The position numbers were made by a program, and so were the translations under genes. The notes beneath the pieces were generated by a model. It made no database searches, had not been told where the DNA came from, and worked only from the letters and a program-made list of their open reading frames with translations. From an uncultured Alphaproteobacteria bacterium (GTDB taxonomy: Bacteria; Pseudomonadota; Alphaproteobacteria; RF32; CAG-239), in contig CASDOS010000051.1 of the NCBI GenBank assembly GCA_949282205.1, forward strand, positions 1-49,873: DNA of 49,873 bases, written 5' to 3'. Each line of letters begins with the position of its first letter. Position 1 is the first letter of the stretch. Positions 1-9,135 of this stretch are shown one piece after another.

Positions 1-141
1 ATAATCAACGAATTCAGCATCTCCCTTTTCTGCCAATACTTTTGTAATAGCGGCGGTCAATGTTGTTTTACCATGGTCAACGTGACCGATAGTACCAATA
101 TTGCAGTGTGGCTTACTGCGTTCAAACTTCTCTTTTGCCAT
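1..141 (-). CDS. tuf: Elongation factor Tu (N-terminal part, runs off the window)
   Basis: The minus strand from 141 encodes [20 protein letters not shown] followed by [12 protein letters not shown], the EF-Tu start with its G1 P-loop motif GHVDHGKT. Only the first 47 codons are inside the window. EF-Tu is the GTPase that delivers aminoacyl-tRNA to the ribosome. It lies downstream of tRNA-Tyr and tRNA-Gly on the same strand, an arrangement also seen at tufB-type loci, so the tRNAs and tuf may share a transcript. Confidence 0.97.
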   Translation of the reverse strand, partial: MAKEKFERSKPHCNIGTIGHVDHGKTTLTAAITKVLAEKGDAEFVDY

Positions 142-198
142 GAATCTATACCCTAAAATACTGTGTTATGACGAGGCTATTTATTAAAGGAAATTGAA

Positions 199-272
199 TG
201 GAGCGGGTGAAGGGAATCGAACCCTCGTCATAAGCTTGGAAGGCTTCTGCTCTACCATTGAGCTACACCCGC
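199..272 (-). tRNA. tRNA-Gly (anticodon TCC)
   Basis: The reverse complement folds as a cloverleaf. The acceptor strands GCGGGTG and CACCCGC pair, the anticodon loop reads CTTCCAA with anticodon TCC, and the T arm contains GGTTCGATTCC. The discriminator is T and the CCA end is encoded at 199-201. It lies between tRNA-Tyr and tuf on the same strand. Confidence 0.97.
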
Positions 273-321
273 TCAAACCAAAAAACCTGAAACAAAAACC
301 TATAGTAAAAACGAAATTAAC

Positions 322-407
322 TGGTGGAGGGGGATGGATTCGAACCATCGTAGACGAAAGTCGACGGATTTACAGTCCGTTGCATTTGACCGCTCTGCCA
401 CCCCTCC
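322..407 (-). tRNA. tRNA-Tyr (anticodon GTA)
   Basis: The reverse complement is an 86-nt class II tRNA with a long variable arm. The acceptor begins GGAGGGG, the anticodon loop reads CTGTAAA (anticodon GTA), and the T arm contains GGTTCGAATCC. The encoded CCA end is at 322-324. It is the first gene of the tRNA-Tyr / tRNA-Gly / tuf group. Confidence 0.97.
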
Positions 408-462
408 GCTAAAATCGCTTTGCGAGGGAAAAAGAACAAGGTCTTTTAACCTAACAACGAGA

Positions 463-491
463 ATAAGAACGTATTTTTACAATAAAGTCAA
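463..491 (-). promoter_or_regulatory. Putative sigma70 promoter of the tRNA-Tyr / tRNA-Gly / tuf unit
   Basis: On the minus strand TTGACT (486-491) is followed after 17 nt by TCTTAT (463-468). It stands about 55 nt upstream of the tRNA-Tyr 5' end. The -35 box is near consensus and the -10 box is weaker. Identified by eye only. Confidence 0.55.
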
Positions 492-561
492 TAATTTTTT
501 TCATTAAATCTTAAAGTTTTGTTGATAGTCTGGATTTATTAAGTAAAAATAGGAAGATACC

Positions 562-1446
562 ATGCAAAAAAATATATTAACGGAGTGTAGTAATCCCCGT
601 ACGCGCGACATAGATTTAATGACGACGGCAGAGATAATTGACTGCATCAACAAAGAAGACAGAAAAGTTGTCCGCGCCGTAGCCCAAGCCAAAGAAGCAA
701 TAACCCAAGCGGTAGATTGCATTGTCAACAGCATCCGACAAGGCGGAAGAGTCGCCTATTTCGGAGCCGGAACGAGTGGCAGATTAGGAGTACTGGATGC
801 ATCGGAATTGCTACCGACTTACTCACTACCCCCACATATCATCCAAGGATACATTGCCGGAGGGGACAGCGCATTAAGACATTCGGCGGAACACGCTGAA
901 GATAACAAAAAATTTGCTCTAAATGATTTAAATGCATTCAATCCCACATCACAAGATGTTGTTATCGGAATATCCGCCAGCGGCAACCCTGCATACGTTT
1001 TAACAATTCTGCAAGAAGCACAAAAGCGAGGATGTCAAACAATCGGTATAACCTGCAATCCCGAAGCAAAATTAAAAGAATACAGCAATATATGTATCAC
1101 CGCCGCCGTCGGAGCGGAAGTCATCACCGGCTCAAGTCGTATGAAAGCTGGCACGGCACAAAAAATGATATTAAACATGCTCTCGACCACCGCCATGATA
1201 AAAATCGGCAAGACCTACGGAAATTTTATGATAGATGTCACGCCGACATGTAACAAATTAATAGACCGTAGCAATCGTATTATTTCAAGCATATGCAAAA
1301 TTTCTATTGCCAAAGCCGAAGAATATCGTATAAAAGCAAACAATAACGTCAAAACCGCTTGTATAATGTATAAAAAGCAATGCAGTAGAGAAGAAGCAGA
1401 ACTGCTATTAAAAAAACACAACGGAATTTTACGAAAGGTCATATAA
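562..1446 (+). CDS. murQ: N-acetylmuramic acid 6-phosphate etherase MurQ
   Basis: MurQ cleaves the lactyl ether of MurNAc-6-phosphate to give GlcNAc-6-phosphate and D-lactate, a cytoplasmic step of peptidoglycan recycling. The protein has 294 residues, normal for the family. Visible features are the sugar-phosphate isomerase (SIS) fold motif YFGAGTSGRLGVLDASE (about residues 67-82, with Glu82), a second acidic motif HAEDN around Glu113, and GISASGNPAY and TGSSRMKAGTAQK, both typical of MurQ. The stop is one base before the rlmB start, so the two are probably cotranscribed. No MurNAc kinase (AnmK/AmgK) gene is in this window. The AmpG-like permease gene at 19871 would fit the same recycling pathway. 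Confidence 0.95.
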   Translation: MQKNILTECSNPRTRDIDLMTTAEIIDCINKEDRKVVRAVAQAKEAITQAVDCIVNSIRQGGRVAYFGAGTSGRLGVLDASELLPTYSLPPHIIQGYIAGGDSALRHSAEHAEDNKKFALNDLNAFNPTSQDVVIGISASGNPAYVLTILQEAQKRGCQTIGITCNPEAKLKEYSNICITAAVGAEVITGSSRMKAGTAQKMILNMLSTTAMIKIGKTYGNFMIDVTPTCNKLIDRSNRIISSICKISIAKAEEYRIKANNNVKTACIMYKKQCSREEAELLLKKHNGILRKVI

Positions 1447-1447
1447 G

Positions 1448-2206
1448 ATGAAAAAATTCCATAAACAAAATACCACCACGCAGGATAACAAAAACCAACA
1501 ATTAATTATTTACGGACGTCACGCCGTATTAAGCGCATTAAAAAATCCGAAAAGAAGAATACAAAAACTGTTAATCACAGCAGAAAACAAATCCGAAATT
1601 GAAGCAATTTCCCCTTCATTACCTTTCTCAATCATAGATAAAAAAGATTTTAATAAAATACTCCCCGAGGATGCTGTTCATCAAGGATTTGCGTTATATT
1701 GCGCTCGTTTAGCAAGCTATGACATCGCCGATTTAATTGAAATGGCGAAAGACAAAAAACGCTGTTGCATTCTCATTTTAGACCAAGTGACCGACCCGCA
1801 AAATATTGGTGCCATTATCCGTTCATGTGCAGCATTTGATACATTAGGTTTAGTCGTCCAAGATAAGAATTCGCCGCTTGAATCCGGAGCGATGGATAAA
1901 GCCGCCGCCGGCACAATAGAATTTGTCCCGATTGCGCGAGTAACCAACTTAAGCCGAGCCATTGAAACTTTAAAAGAAAACGGTTTCTGGGTAATGGGGA
2001 TGGACGGTTATGCCGATACGACCATAGATAAAATCAACAAAGACGGAAAAATTGCGATTGTTATGGGCTCAGAAGGCAAAGGAATGCGTCGCTTAGTTCA
2101 AGAAAACTGCGATTCCTCGATTAAATTACCGATTTCATCCAATGTTGAGAGTTTAAATGTATCAACAGCAGCCGCCATTACCTTATACGAATTAAGCAAA
2201 GACTGA
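1448..2206 (+). CDS. rlmB: 23S rRNA (guanosine-2'-O-)-methyltransferase RlmB (TrmH/SpoU family)
   Basis: The family methylates the 2'-OH of G2251 (E. coli numbering) in the ribosomal P loop using S-adenosylmethionine. An N-terminal substrate-binding domain (about residues 18-90, beginning IYGRHAVLSALKN) precedes a SPOUT domain. That domain carries motif 1 DPQNIGAIIRSC, motif 2 VMGSEGKGM and motif 3 LPISSNVESLNVSTAAAI, which form the trefoil knot and SAM site. The length of 252 residues is typical. The gene follows murQ with a 1-nt gap and ends just before a strong terminator hairpin. Its position near tRNA-Tyr, tRNA-Gly and tuf matches my recollection of alphaproteobacterial gene order. Other TrmH-family members (TrmH, TrmL) are less likely because of the N-terminal domain. 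Confidence 0.93.
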   Translation: MKKFHKQNTTTQDNKNQQLIIYGRHAVLSALKNPKRRIQKLLITAENKSEIEAISPSLPFSIIDKKDFNKILPEDAVHQGFALYCARLASYDIADLIEMAKDKKRCCILILDQVTDPQNIGAIIRSCAAFDTLGLVVQDKNSPLESGAMDKAAAGTIEFVPIARVTNLSRAIETLKENGFWVMGMDGYADTTIDKINKDGKIAIVMGSEGKGMRRLVQENCDSSIKLPISSNVESLNVSTAAAITLYELSKD

Positions 2207-2220
2207 CTTTTCACCCCCAA

Positions 2221-2250
2221 AAGCTGCTTGCAAACACAAGCAGCTTTTTT
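2221..2250 (+). terminator. Rho-independent terminator after rlmB
   Basis: A perfect 10-bp stem AAGCTGCTTG (2221-2230) / CAAGCAGCTT (2237-2246) with a 6-nt loop runs into TTTTTT. It lies between convergent genes. Read on the minus strand it has only four T residues, so it is mainly the terminator of murQ-rlmB. Confidence 0.93.
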
Positions 2251-2276
2251 AGTAATCTATAAATTACCCAACAAAT

Positions 2277-3077
2277 TTACCGGAGTTTTTCTTTTACAAC
2301 ATGATGTATAAGCGCGTTAACCTCGTCCAAATTCATCGTCTGATCTTGAGTTTGCTGCTTACGCAACACCTCATCTGCCTGAGGAACTTCACGATTCCGA
2401 GTATGAATATCGTAGCGTAAACTTTGAGCCTCAGCCACTCTGTTTTTAATAGAGTTTGTACCGCGTTCAACACTTCGTTTATATTCTTCTTCTTGTTTTT
2501 TCATAACGTCGGTTAATTCATCTCTATTAATTTCATCACGAATAACTTCTTCAGGAGCATCCAAAGGCGTCTTCCCCATAAGTTGATCCCAACTAAAGTT
2601 CATTGTCTGATGAGGATGTTCGTGTTGATAAACATAGGCTTTTTCCAAAGCACTGGCTTTACCTTCCGCATCTCTTTTTTTCATCTCTTTATAGGCTTGA
2701 ATATTCACATATGAAGTTACATACGAATTTTCCCGACCATAACCATCTTTAGGTCTCTCTTCAGGATGTTCATTAAAGTATTTCTGAGCTGCGGTATATA
2801 GATCGTCATATATTTTATCTCTTTTCCGAGCACTTGCATCATCATGCACATCAACATCTGGCCCATTATTAATAGGATAAACAGTATATCCATCAAATTT
2901 CCCACCGGAATTTATCCCCGGTTCACCTATCGCCCATTGTTGACTCTGCAAATCAAATCTAATCCGATTACCATATTCATCAACAAACCTCATTGGCTGT
3001 TCCAGATATTTATTTTGCTCATCTATTTTAATTAAATTACCATGTTCATCTACATGATTTTTTACTTTTTCAGACAT
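2277..3077 (-). CDS. Hypothetical hydrophilic protein with two VDE(H/Y)GN motifs
   Basis: I do not recognise this 266-residue protein. The start at 3077 (MSEKVKNHVDEHGNL) is preferred over one 22 codons upstream because GGGGAG lies 8-9 nt before it. There is no signal peptide and no membrane segment; the protein is rich in charged residues, Gln and Asn. Two short related segments occur near the N-terminus, VDEHGNLIKID (residues 9-19) and VDEYGNRIRFD (32-42). The second half (about residues 120-266) looks helical, with long Glu/Lys/Arg runs and possible coiled coil. It lies 69 nt downstream of the giant autotransporter on the same strand, so it may be cotranscribed with it, but any functional link is inference. 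Confidence 0.75.
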   Translation of the reverse strand: MSEKVKNHVDEHGNLIKIDEQNKYLEQPMRFVDEYGNRIRFDLQSQQWAIGEPGINSGGKFDGYTVYPINNGPDVDVHDDASARKRDKIYDDLYTAAQKYFNEHPEERPKDGYGRENSYVTSYVNIQAYKEMKKRDAEGKASALEKAYVYQHEHPHQTMNFSWDQLMGKTPLDAPEEVIRDEINRDELTDVMKKQEEEYKRSVERGTNSIKNRVAEAQSLRYDIHTRNREVPQADEVLRKQQTQDQTMNLDEVNALIHHVVKEKLR

Positions 3078-3146
3078 CTTAGCTCTCCCCAAATTCTCTA
3101 CACAAGAAAGTATAACATAAACAAAAACGCATTTCAATACCAAACA

Positions 3147-6100
3147 CTAAAAACTATAACGAACTCCCACACCGCCTTCAACACTGCTTTCTTTTTCGGC
3201 ATTATGAGAAATTTGCGCAGCAACCGCAATATCACCATCTTTATAAATAGCTTCCGCAGTTGTTTTCAAGCGATTTTCATCTTCATCATAAGCATCAACA
3301 GGATAATCAACCGGAGAACCATTCATTCCCACTCTCAAATCTTTATATGGATTTAAGAATTCATGATAATATTTTGTACCGATTGCTAACATCAATGAAC
3401 GATCTTTAGCCAATTGAATACGTTTGCGCAGTTTCAAGCCCACCCCAGCTTCCAAGGATAAAGAATCATTAGCCTCCAAATTAAAACCATCATCTTCCTC
3501 AGCTTCGCTCATAGAACTTCCTTGCAAATTAAGCTCAGCCTCAGTAACCAACTCTGCCACCTTCAAATCAATACTATATTCGGCATGATTATATAATCCA
3601 TAATAGAAATCCCAAGTATCAGCCTCATAAGTTCCGGAAATAGCATGACGTTTATAAGTACCATATCCTGCACCGATACTTGGCATCGTCAAAAACTGAA
3701 AACCGTTATTTTGATATAAAATTGGTAAAAAGGCCATTAGAATTTTATTATCTCTTGAAGAAGAAGCCTCATCATAATCTGCATCAGCATAAGCAGCTCT
3801 CAAGGTCGCCCCCAAGCGCCAATTATGATTTAATTTCTCACCAAAACCGATATAAGGACTATACACATTATCAGCATAACCGCTCAACCCGTCCCGAGCA
3901 TCTTTACCTGTCCGATAAAAGTCCATACCAAAATAAGAACCGTCCAAACCATCTTCTAAAATTCGATTTTGTTCCTGTTCATTTAAGCCACGCAAGACAG
4001 CCATATTTTCCCTCGGAAGATTAGCGTAGAATTTTTTACCGCTTTCAATTTCGACAGTTTCATCAAAATCATCTTTATTACCGGCGCCTTTGATAGCGTC
4101 AAACAATTTTTCATTATTTTGCAAACCATAATTTGTTTCAAAGAAATCCGCCAATTCTTTATCATCCATAATTTCTTCAAATTCTTTACGATTGAGTTCG
4201 ACATCGGTAACATCATTTTCAGTTTTAGTCGTTGCATCAAACATATACGAACCGGAAGTTACATTAAGTCCATCATTTTTACCGACAAATGAATTTTCAT
4301 TAACATAAGTATCCTCAAATCCTCCCATAACAATATCACTACCGGCAATAACATTCCCTTTAAAGCTATCTGCCGAATAAGTTCCGCCTTTAGCAATAAC
4401 ATAAGAACCGGATTCATCAGCTTTCATTTCATCAAAATTAATATCATTTCCGACCATCTCAACTGTACCGGAATTAATAAATGAACCATTTTCCCCAACA
4501 TAAATCAGCCCATTAGAAGTCGTCGTCGCTTCTGAGTTCATATCAATACATTCACCGCCAAGACTACCGCCATTGGAACAAGCCCCGGTCAAACCATTAA
4601 ATCTTATCGTACCGCTATTAGCAAAACCGCCACTATCAATTTTAACACCATAACCTTGACCGGAAACAGTAATAGTTCCCGTACTGGAATTAATTCCCGA
4701 ACCCTGCACAATATAAACACCATTACCCGAACCAACCGTAATATCGCCGCTATTCGTAAAGAAACCATTTTCTGTCACCACGGCGCCATTTCCGGAACCG
4801 ATTGTAATACTTCCGGAATTTGAACCGCTTCTATAAACACCCGTACCACTATTAATTGAAATAGTTCCACTATTATCCAGATCTATCCCCCCTATACCGA
4901 CCTTACCTTCAATTACACCAGAATTAACACCATTCCAGACGCCATAGGAATTCTGATCAGAAAGTGTAATTGTTCCCGCATTCTCTCCATCTTTCACACC
5001 ATACGCATTCTCCTCATATAAATGCAGTTCTCCGGCATTTATTCCCCCCACCAAACCAACACTATTACGATAAACATCTATCTTACCAATTTGACTAACG
5101 TTATCTATTTTACTTGCATTGTAAATACCATAAGCAAATTCCGTTCCGGACACACAATCTGGACAAGAAACAGTAACAGGACCAGTATTTGTAAAAGTAG
5201 CTCCATTTGCCACAAGAACACCGATATTACCAGCCCCTGAAACAGAAACTGTCCCGGAATTCAAACCGCTTGTTTCCCCCCCCAACGTTTCATCGGTCAC
5301 ATATATACCCACACCGGATAGGACCTGAATCTGTCCATAATTATTAGCCGTTGAATACTGATCTGCATACATTCCGAAACCGGAATTAACGGTAACAGAC
5401 CCAAGTTTATGTTGAGAACCATCACCCTCAACAACAATAGTTCCGGCATTATTATTTTGAATAACCGTTTCCGTCCCGGAAGCCTTCATTGCAATACCAT
5501 TACCATTTTGCACATAAATCGTACCGGAATTAGTTGCCGAAGCCTTATCGTTAACAATTATCGGCGTAGCGCCGGCAGTAGCATAAATCGTACCATAATT
5601 ATTCAACTGTGAACCGGAATTAGCACCAATCATTAAATAAGAATCTTCCCCTTTAACATACACGGTAGAATCTTTAGACAACGACAAAATGCCGCCATTA
5701 GTAGCCTTTCCAACCGTAAAATCTTCCACCTCAAAACCATCGGGATAAGTTAATTCATAACTGGCACCATTATTAACCCAAAAATAAGTAATATCATCAT
5801 ACTGAGAATCATGATAAATATTACCTTCCACCGCCAATTTTGCGCTATCACCATCCAAAATAAAGCCGGTTGCACCATTAGCTTGTAAGTAAAGCGTTCC
5901 ATAATTATAAGCCGTACCATTTTTAACATACATACCGGCGGAATTGTCACCGGTTACATAAATAGAGTTAACACTATCCGACGGTGCATCATAGCGACCG
6001 TTAAAAATATTTCCACCAGCATTTGTAACCGCCATTCCATAACTATACAAACCGTTAGCATAAATACTTCCAAAATTAGTTGCCGCCGCCCCGCTATTAG

Positions 6101-8606
6101 AATCATTTCTCATTCCGATTGAATTCGTCGCATTAACAACAATATTACCGTAATTATTAGCATAAGCCTCTGCAGTTGCCGTTGAATCCAACCACATACC
6201 GACATTAAACTGCGAAAAATCTCTATCAAACATTTCAAGAGTAATATTTTGATTATTAACGGCAGCGCCTTGCTTAGAAACCTGAACAGCTGCGGTTCCA
6301 TAAGTTCCCCCATAGTCAACATTTTTATCAAATTGAGTACCGATAACCATTTCTCCGTCATTCACAAATAATTGTTTGGTAGAAGAATCATCACCGGACA
6401 CTGTCACGCTTGAAGCAGCCACATCAGCAGAAACATTTATTCCGACAGTAGAAGCGGCACCGTCCGGAATAGCAAAAGAATCACTATTACCAACTTTATA
6501 AACAATAGAACCATTATTATACGCAGATGAAAAATTACCGCCAAAAACCTTAGAATTTGTAGCTTTATTAGAAACATAGATAGTACCATCGTTTATCATT
6601 TCAACCGAACCGGCGAATGCGTTATAAATTGCCGTAGACTCTTCGGAATAAACATTAATAATGCCCTTATTTTGCAACAGCACCTCATCAGTTTTATCTT
6701 CGCCGGCAGCATACAATCCATAATTATTGTTATAACGAGATTGACCTTTTTCCACACCCAGATTAATAACTCCATAATTAACAACATCACCACCGGCAAA
6801 AGAAGCCATCGCATAAGCATTACTGGTTTGCATATCCACTAAGCCATAATTAGACAATTTCGGATTTTTCCAATCATACACTCTGGTTTGCGACCCATCA
6901 CCTTTAGCCGCCAGCATACCATATGAAACACCGCCTGAATTAGCTTCATTGACAATCCGGATAGTTCCTCCCGTATCATTTCCGCTACCTGTATAAATAT
7001 CCTGAGCATTTCCATTAATCAATTCCGCCCCGTGAACAGAGAGCATTCCGGCAGCCACATCTGTACCTGCATCCATCGTTGTAGAAGTCAGATTAAGATT
7101 AATATTTCCTTGATTAAGAGCCGTTGTAGACGCATCAGCGCGAATACCGATTAAACCGCCTTTTCCTAATTTTAATGCATCGTCCGCCAACTGATAACTT
7201 CCCTGATAAGACAAATTGATATTTCCGTAATTACTCAATTTCATCTGTTCAGCCAACGCCGGATTACTATTTCCCTCCAAAAACTTATCATCAATATAAC
7301 TTCCCATACCAATAAGGCTGACCGCCACATCAGTAGCGCTATTATACCCTGCACTAAGTTGAATATTACCATAATTATCGGCAGAAACAGTACTTCCACT
7401 GAGATTTGTACCAGTATAAAGGTCAAACAAAACCATCCCCAACATTGTACCGGAATTATTCTCTAAAACTTCCTCATCTTCATCTGTACCGCCAGAAGTT
7501 TCATCACCGACAGTTCCTTCCGCATCTGTAGGAATATTTCCCGTCTGAGATGAACCTGTATTATCAACAACGGTAGTACCGGTAATATCCCCATAATTAA
7601 CTATTTTAGAAGCTGTATCACCATACATTCCGATAACGGCATGATTATCGCTATTTCCTTTAAAAGAAATATCGATTTTACCATTAACGCCATCGCTATC
7701 GCCTTCGGGAGAATTAATAACCTGCCCCCCATTACTAGCCACCAAACCAATAGCCCCGTTTGTAGCATCAATTTTGATATAACCGTTATTAAGTGCCTTA
7801 GATCCCTCTCCATAAACAGATGCACCGACCGTTGCATCACCAAGAGAGAGAGTTCCGCCAAACAGATTATTAAAATAAGCGCCATCGGAAACTGAAACAT
7901 AAGAAAGCAAAGAATCCGAATTAGTCAAAACATTCGGTAGCAATTGAATTTTATCTAAATAATCCGAAGCATAAGGATTTTGTATAATACGGTCGATATT
8001 ATTTTCTAATCCTCCGCTATTAACAAACTGTTTATAATTAGTGATTTTAGTAGCCAAACCGTCATTAGGAACAATCGGAGCAATTGTATCATCATCTGAC
8101 GAAGCGCCACCGCCGCCACCGCCACTACCGCCACTAAACGCTAGAATACCACCGCCCAAAGCAGCCCCACCAAGTATCCACGGCCACCAACTACGTTCTT
8201 CTTCATTATAATACAAAGATTCTTCATTTCCGACAATTTTATCAGTCCGAGCGGCTTGACCGTCTTTAAGAAACTCACGATATTGTTGACTAATTTCATA
8301 AGTACAGCCATGACGAGGATTGGCTCCGCTCATTCGAAAAGAATTATAGGCGACATGGTCTTTACGTTTAATAGCGATACAAAGTCCCGTATCTCCGTTA
8401 GCATTAACGGCATCAATATTAAGTCCCCGATTAACAGCCTCTCGTAAAATACCCACTTTACCTTTACTGGCCAAATAGTACATTTTATTAAAATCATAAG
8501 GAGACAAGCGCCCACCGATAGCATAAGCACTATCGGACACAAAAAGGGCAGTCAAAACAACCGCAAACGAAAAAACAGAGGCGCCAAATTTCATCATATA
8601 GACCAT
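3147..8606 (-). CDS. Giant autotransporter with N-terminal ankyrin-like segment and C-terminal beta-barrel
   Basis: An 1819-residue type V secreted surface protein. A signal peptide (about 1-29, ending DSAYA) is followed by two degenerate ankyrin-like repeats (about 37-90, including YYLASKGKVGILREAVNRGL). Next come a short hydrophobic, Gly-rich stretch (WWPWILGGAALGGGILAF then a poly-Gly/Ser run, about 140-170) and a very long passenger. The passenger has many imperfect repeats ending in NYGNI, NSGTI or NNGSI, as expected for a right-handed beta-helix. The last ~280 residues form the autotransporter barrel and end in VGVRYSF with the terminal aromatic residue. No clear Shine-Dalgarno precedes the first Met, so the start could be 3 or 4 codons further in. 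A minus-strand TATAAT lies at 8673-8678. The role is probably adhesion or surface interaction; the ligand is unknown. Confidence 0.93.
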   Translation of the reverse strand: MVYMMKFGASVFSFAVVLTALFVSDSAYAIGGRLSPYDFNKMYYLASKGKVGILREAVNRGLNIDAVNANGDTGLCIAIKRKDHVAYNSFRMSGANPRHGCTYEISQQYREFLKDGQAARTDKIVGNEESLYYNEEERSWWPWILGGAALGGGILAFSGGSGGGGGGASSDDDTIAPIVPNDGLATKITNYKQFVNSGGLENNIDRIIQNPYASDYLDKIQLLPNVLTNSDSLLSYVSVSDGAYFNNLFGGTLSLGDATVGASVYGEGSKALNNGYIKIDATNGAIGLVASNGGQVINSPEGDSDGVNGKIDISFKGNSDNHAVIGMYGDTASKIVNYGDITGTTVVDNTGSSQTGNIPTDAEGTVGDETSGGTDEDEEVLENNSGTMLGMVLFDLYTGTNLSGSTVSADNYGNIQLSAGYNSATDVAVSLIGMGSYIDDKFLEGNSNPALAEQMKLSNYGNINLSYQGSYQLADDALKLGKGGLIGIRADASTTALNQGNINLNLTSTTMDAGTDVAAGMLSVHGAELINGNAQDIYTGSGNDTGGTIRIVNEANSGGVSYGMLAAKGDGSQTRVYDWKNPKLSNYGLVDMQTSNAYAMASFAGGDVVNYGVINLGVEKGQSRYNNNYGLYAAGEDKTDEVLLQNKGIINVYSEESTAIYNAFAGSVEMINDGTIYVSNKATNSKVFGGNFSSAYNNGSIVYKVGNSDSFAIPDGAASTVGINVSADVAASSVTVSGDDSSTKQLFVNDGEMVIGTQFDKNVDYGGTYGTAAVQVSKQGAAVNNQNITLEMFDRDFSQFNVGMWLDSTATAEAYANNYGNIVVNATNSIGMRNDSNSGAAATNFGSIYANGLYSYGMAVTNAGGNIFNGRYDAPSDSVNSIYVTGDNSAGMYVKNGTAYNYGTLYLQANGATGFILDGDSAKLAVEGNIYHDSQYDDITYFWVNNGASYELTYPDGFEVEDFTVGKATNGGILSLSKDSTVYVKGEDSYLMIGANSGSQLNNYGTIYATAGATPIIVNDKASATNSGTIYVQNGNGIAMKASGTETVIQNNNAGTIVVEGDGSQHKLGSVTVNSGFGMYADQYSTANNYGQIQVLSGVGIYVTDETLGGETSGLNSGTVSVSGAGNIGVLVANGATFTNTGPVTVSCPDCVSGTEFAYGIYNASKIDNVSQIGKIDVYRNSVGLVGGINAGELHLYEENAYGVKDGENAGTITLSDQNSYGVWNGVNSGVIEGKVGIGGIDLDNSGTISINSGTGVYRSGSNSGSITIGSGNGAVVTENGFFTNSGDITVGSGNGVYIVQGSGINSSTGTITVSGQGYGVKIDSGGFANSGTIRFNGLTGACSNGGSLGGECIDMNSEATTTSNGLIYVGENGSFINSGTVEMVGNDINFDEMKADESGSYVIAKGGTYSADSFKGNVIAGSDIVMGGFEDTYVNENSFVGKNDGLNVTSGSYMFDATTKTENDVTDVELNRKEFEEIMDDKELADFFETNYGLQNNEKLFDAIKGAGNKDDFDETVEIESGKKFYANLPRENMAVLRGLNEQEQNRILEDGLDGSYFGMDFYRTGKDARDGLSGYADNVYSPYIGFGEKLNHNWRLGATLRAAYADADYDEASSSRDNKILMAFLPILYQNNGFQFLTMPSIGAGYGTYKRHAISGTYEADTWDFYYGLYNHAEYSIDLKVAELVTEAELNLQGSSMSEAEEDDGFNLEANDSLSLEAGVGLKLRKRIQLAKDRSLMLAIGTKYYHEFLNPYKDLRVGMNGSPVDYPVDAYDEDENRLKTTAEAIYKDGDIAVAAQISHNAEKESSVEGGVGVRYSF

Positions 8607-8706
8607 AAAAAAACAATTGCTTTAAGACGATTCTACAAGAAACTTTATTAACAAAGCGTATATTTCCGTAAAATTATAACTAATTATCAATACAAACATT
8701 ATACAA

Positions 8707-8742
8707 CAAAAAGGTTTCCATACCTGACAGAAACCTTTTTTT
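8707..8742 (-). terminator. Rho-independent terminator after the small lipoprotein gene
   Basis: The stem AAGGTTTC / GAAACCTT with an 11-nt loop is flanked by A and T runs. On the minus strand it is followed by TTTTTG. It separates the lipoprotein gene from the autotransporter promoter region, so the autotransporter probably has its own promoter. Confidence 0.8.
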
Positions 8743-8768
8743 AACAGAAAGACCTCAACATTAACAGA

Positions 8769-9038
8769 TTAATACGAATAATCAGTATTTTCTCTGCGAT
8801 TACTCTGCGTCTGATAAGTATTTGTTACGACAGCATCCTTACCTTCGACTTCCAAATGGGGATTAACATACGCCGTAGAACCTTTTTCATAGAAATAGAA
8901 ATCACGTCTTAAGCGCGTCTGATCACGAATAGAAAGAGAATTCCATTCTTGTTCAGTCAATCCATACGGATAAACATTTTGAGAAGCGGAACAAGCGGAC
9001 AATAAAAACAGCAATAAACACAGACCTGTTTTTTTCAT
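8769..9038 (-). CDS. Small predicted lipoprotein of unknown function
   Basis: An 89-residue protein starting MKKTGLCLLLFLLSACSASQ. Positively charged residues, a hydrophobic core and the lipobox LSAC (Cys at about residue 17) predict signal peptidase II processing and membrane anchoring. The mature part contains LTEQEWNSLSIRDQTRLRRD and no domain I recognise. The start at 9038 is chosen over one 22 codons upstream because GGAG lies 8 nt before it and because it begins the signal peptide. It lies between sodB and the autotransporter on the same strand and has its own terminator. Confidence 0.85.
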   Translation of the reverse strand: MKKTGLCLLLFLLSACSASQNVYPYGLTEQEWNSLSIRDQTRLRRDFYFYEKGSTAYVNPHLEVEGKDAVVTNTYQTQSNRRENTDYSY

Positions 9039-9135
9039 AATTAATCTCCATAAACAAATAACATATGAGCGTTTATAAGTCATAATAAATTGTTTTTCAA
9101 GCAAATATTTTTACAAACGCCCCACAAAGCAATTT

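Noticed and set aside
32..33. Complete tufB operon including tRNA-Thr
   Set aside because: Only tRNA-Tyr and tRNA-Gly are found before tuf. The 57 nt between tRNA-Gly and tuf hold no further tRNA.
3300..8100. A possible CRISPR or tandem DNA repeat in this repetitive stretch
   Set aside because: The repetition is in the protein (NYGNI / NSGTI units) and imperfect in DNA. There are no constant repeats with unique spacers of equal length.
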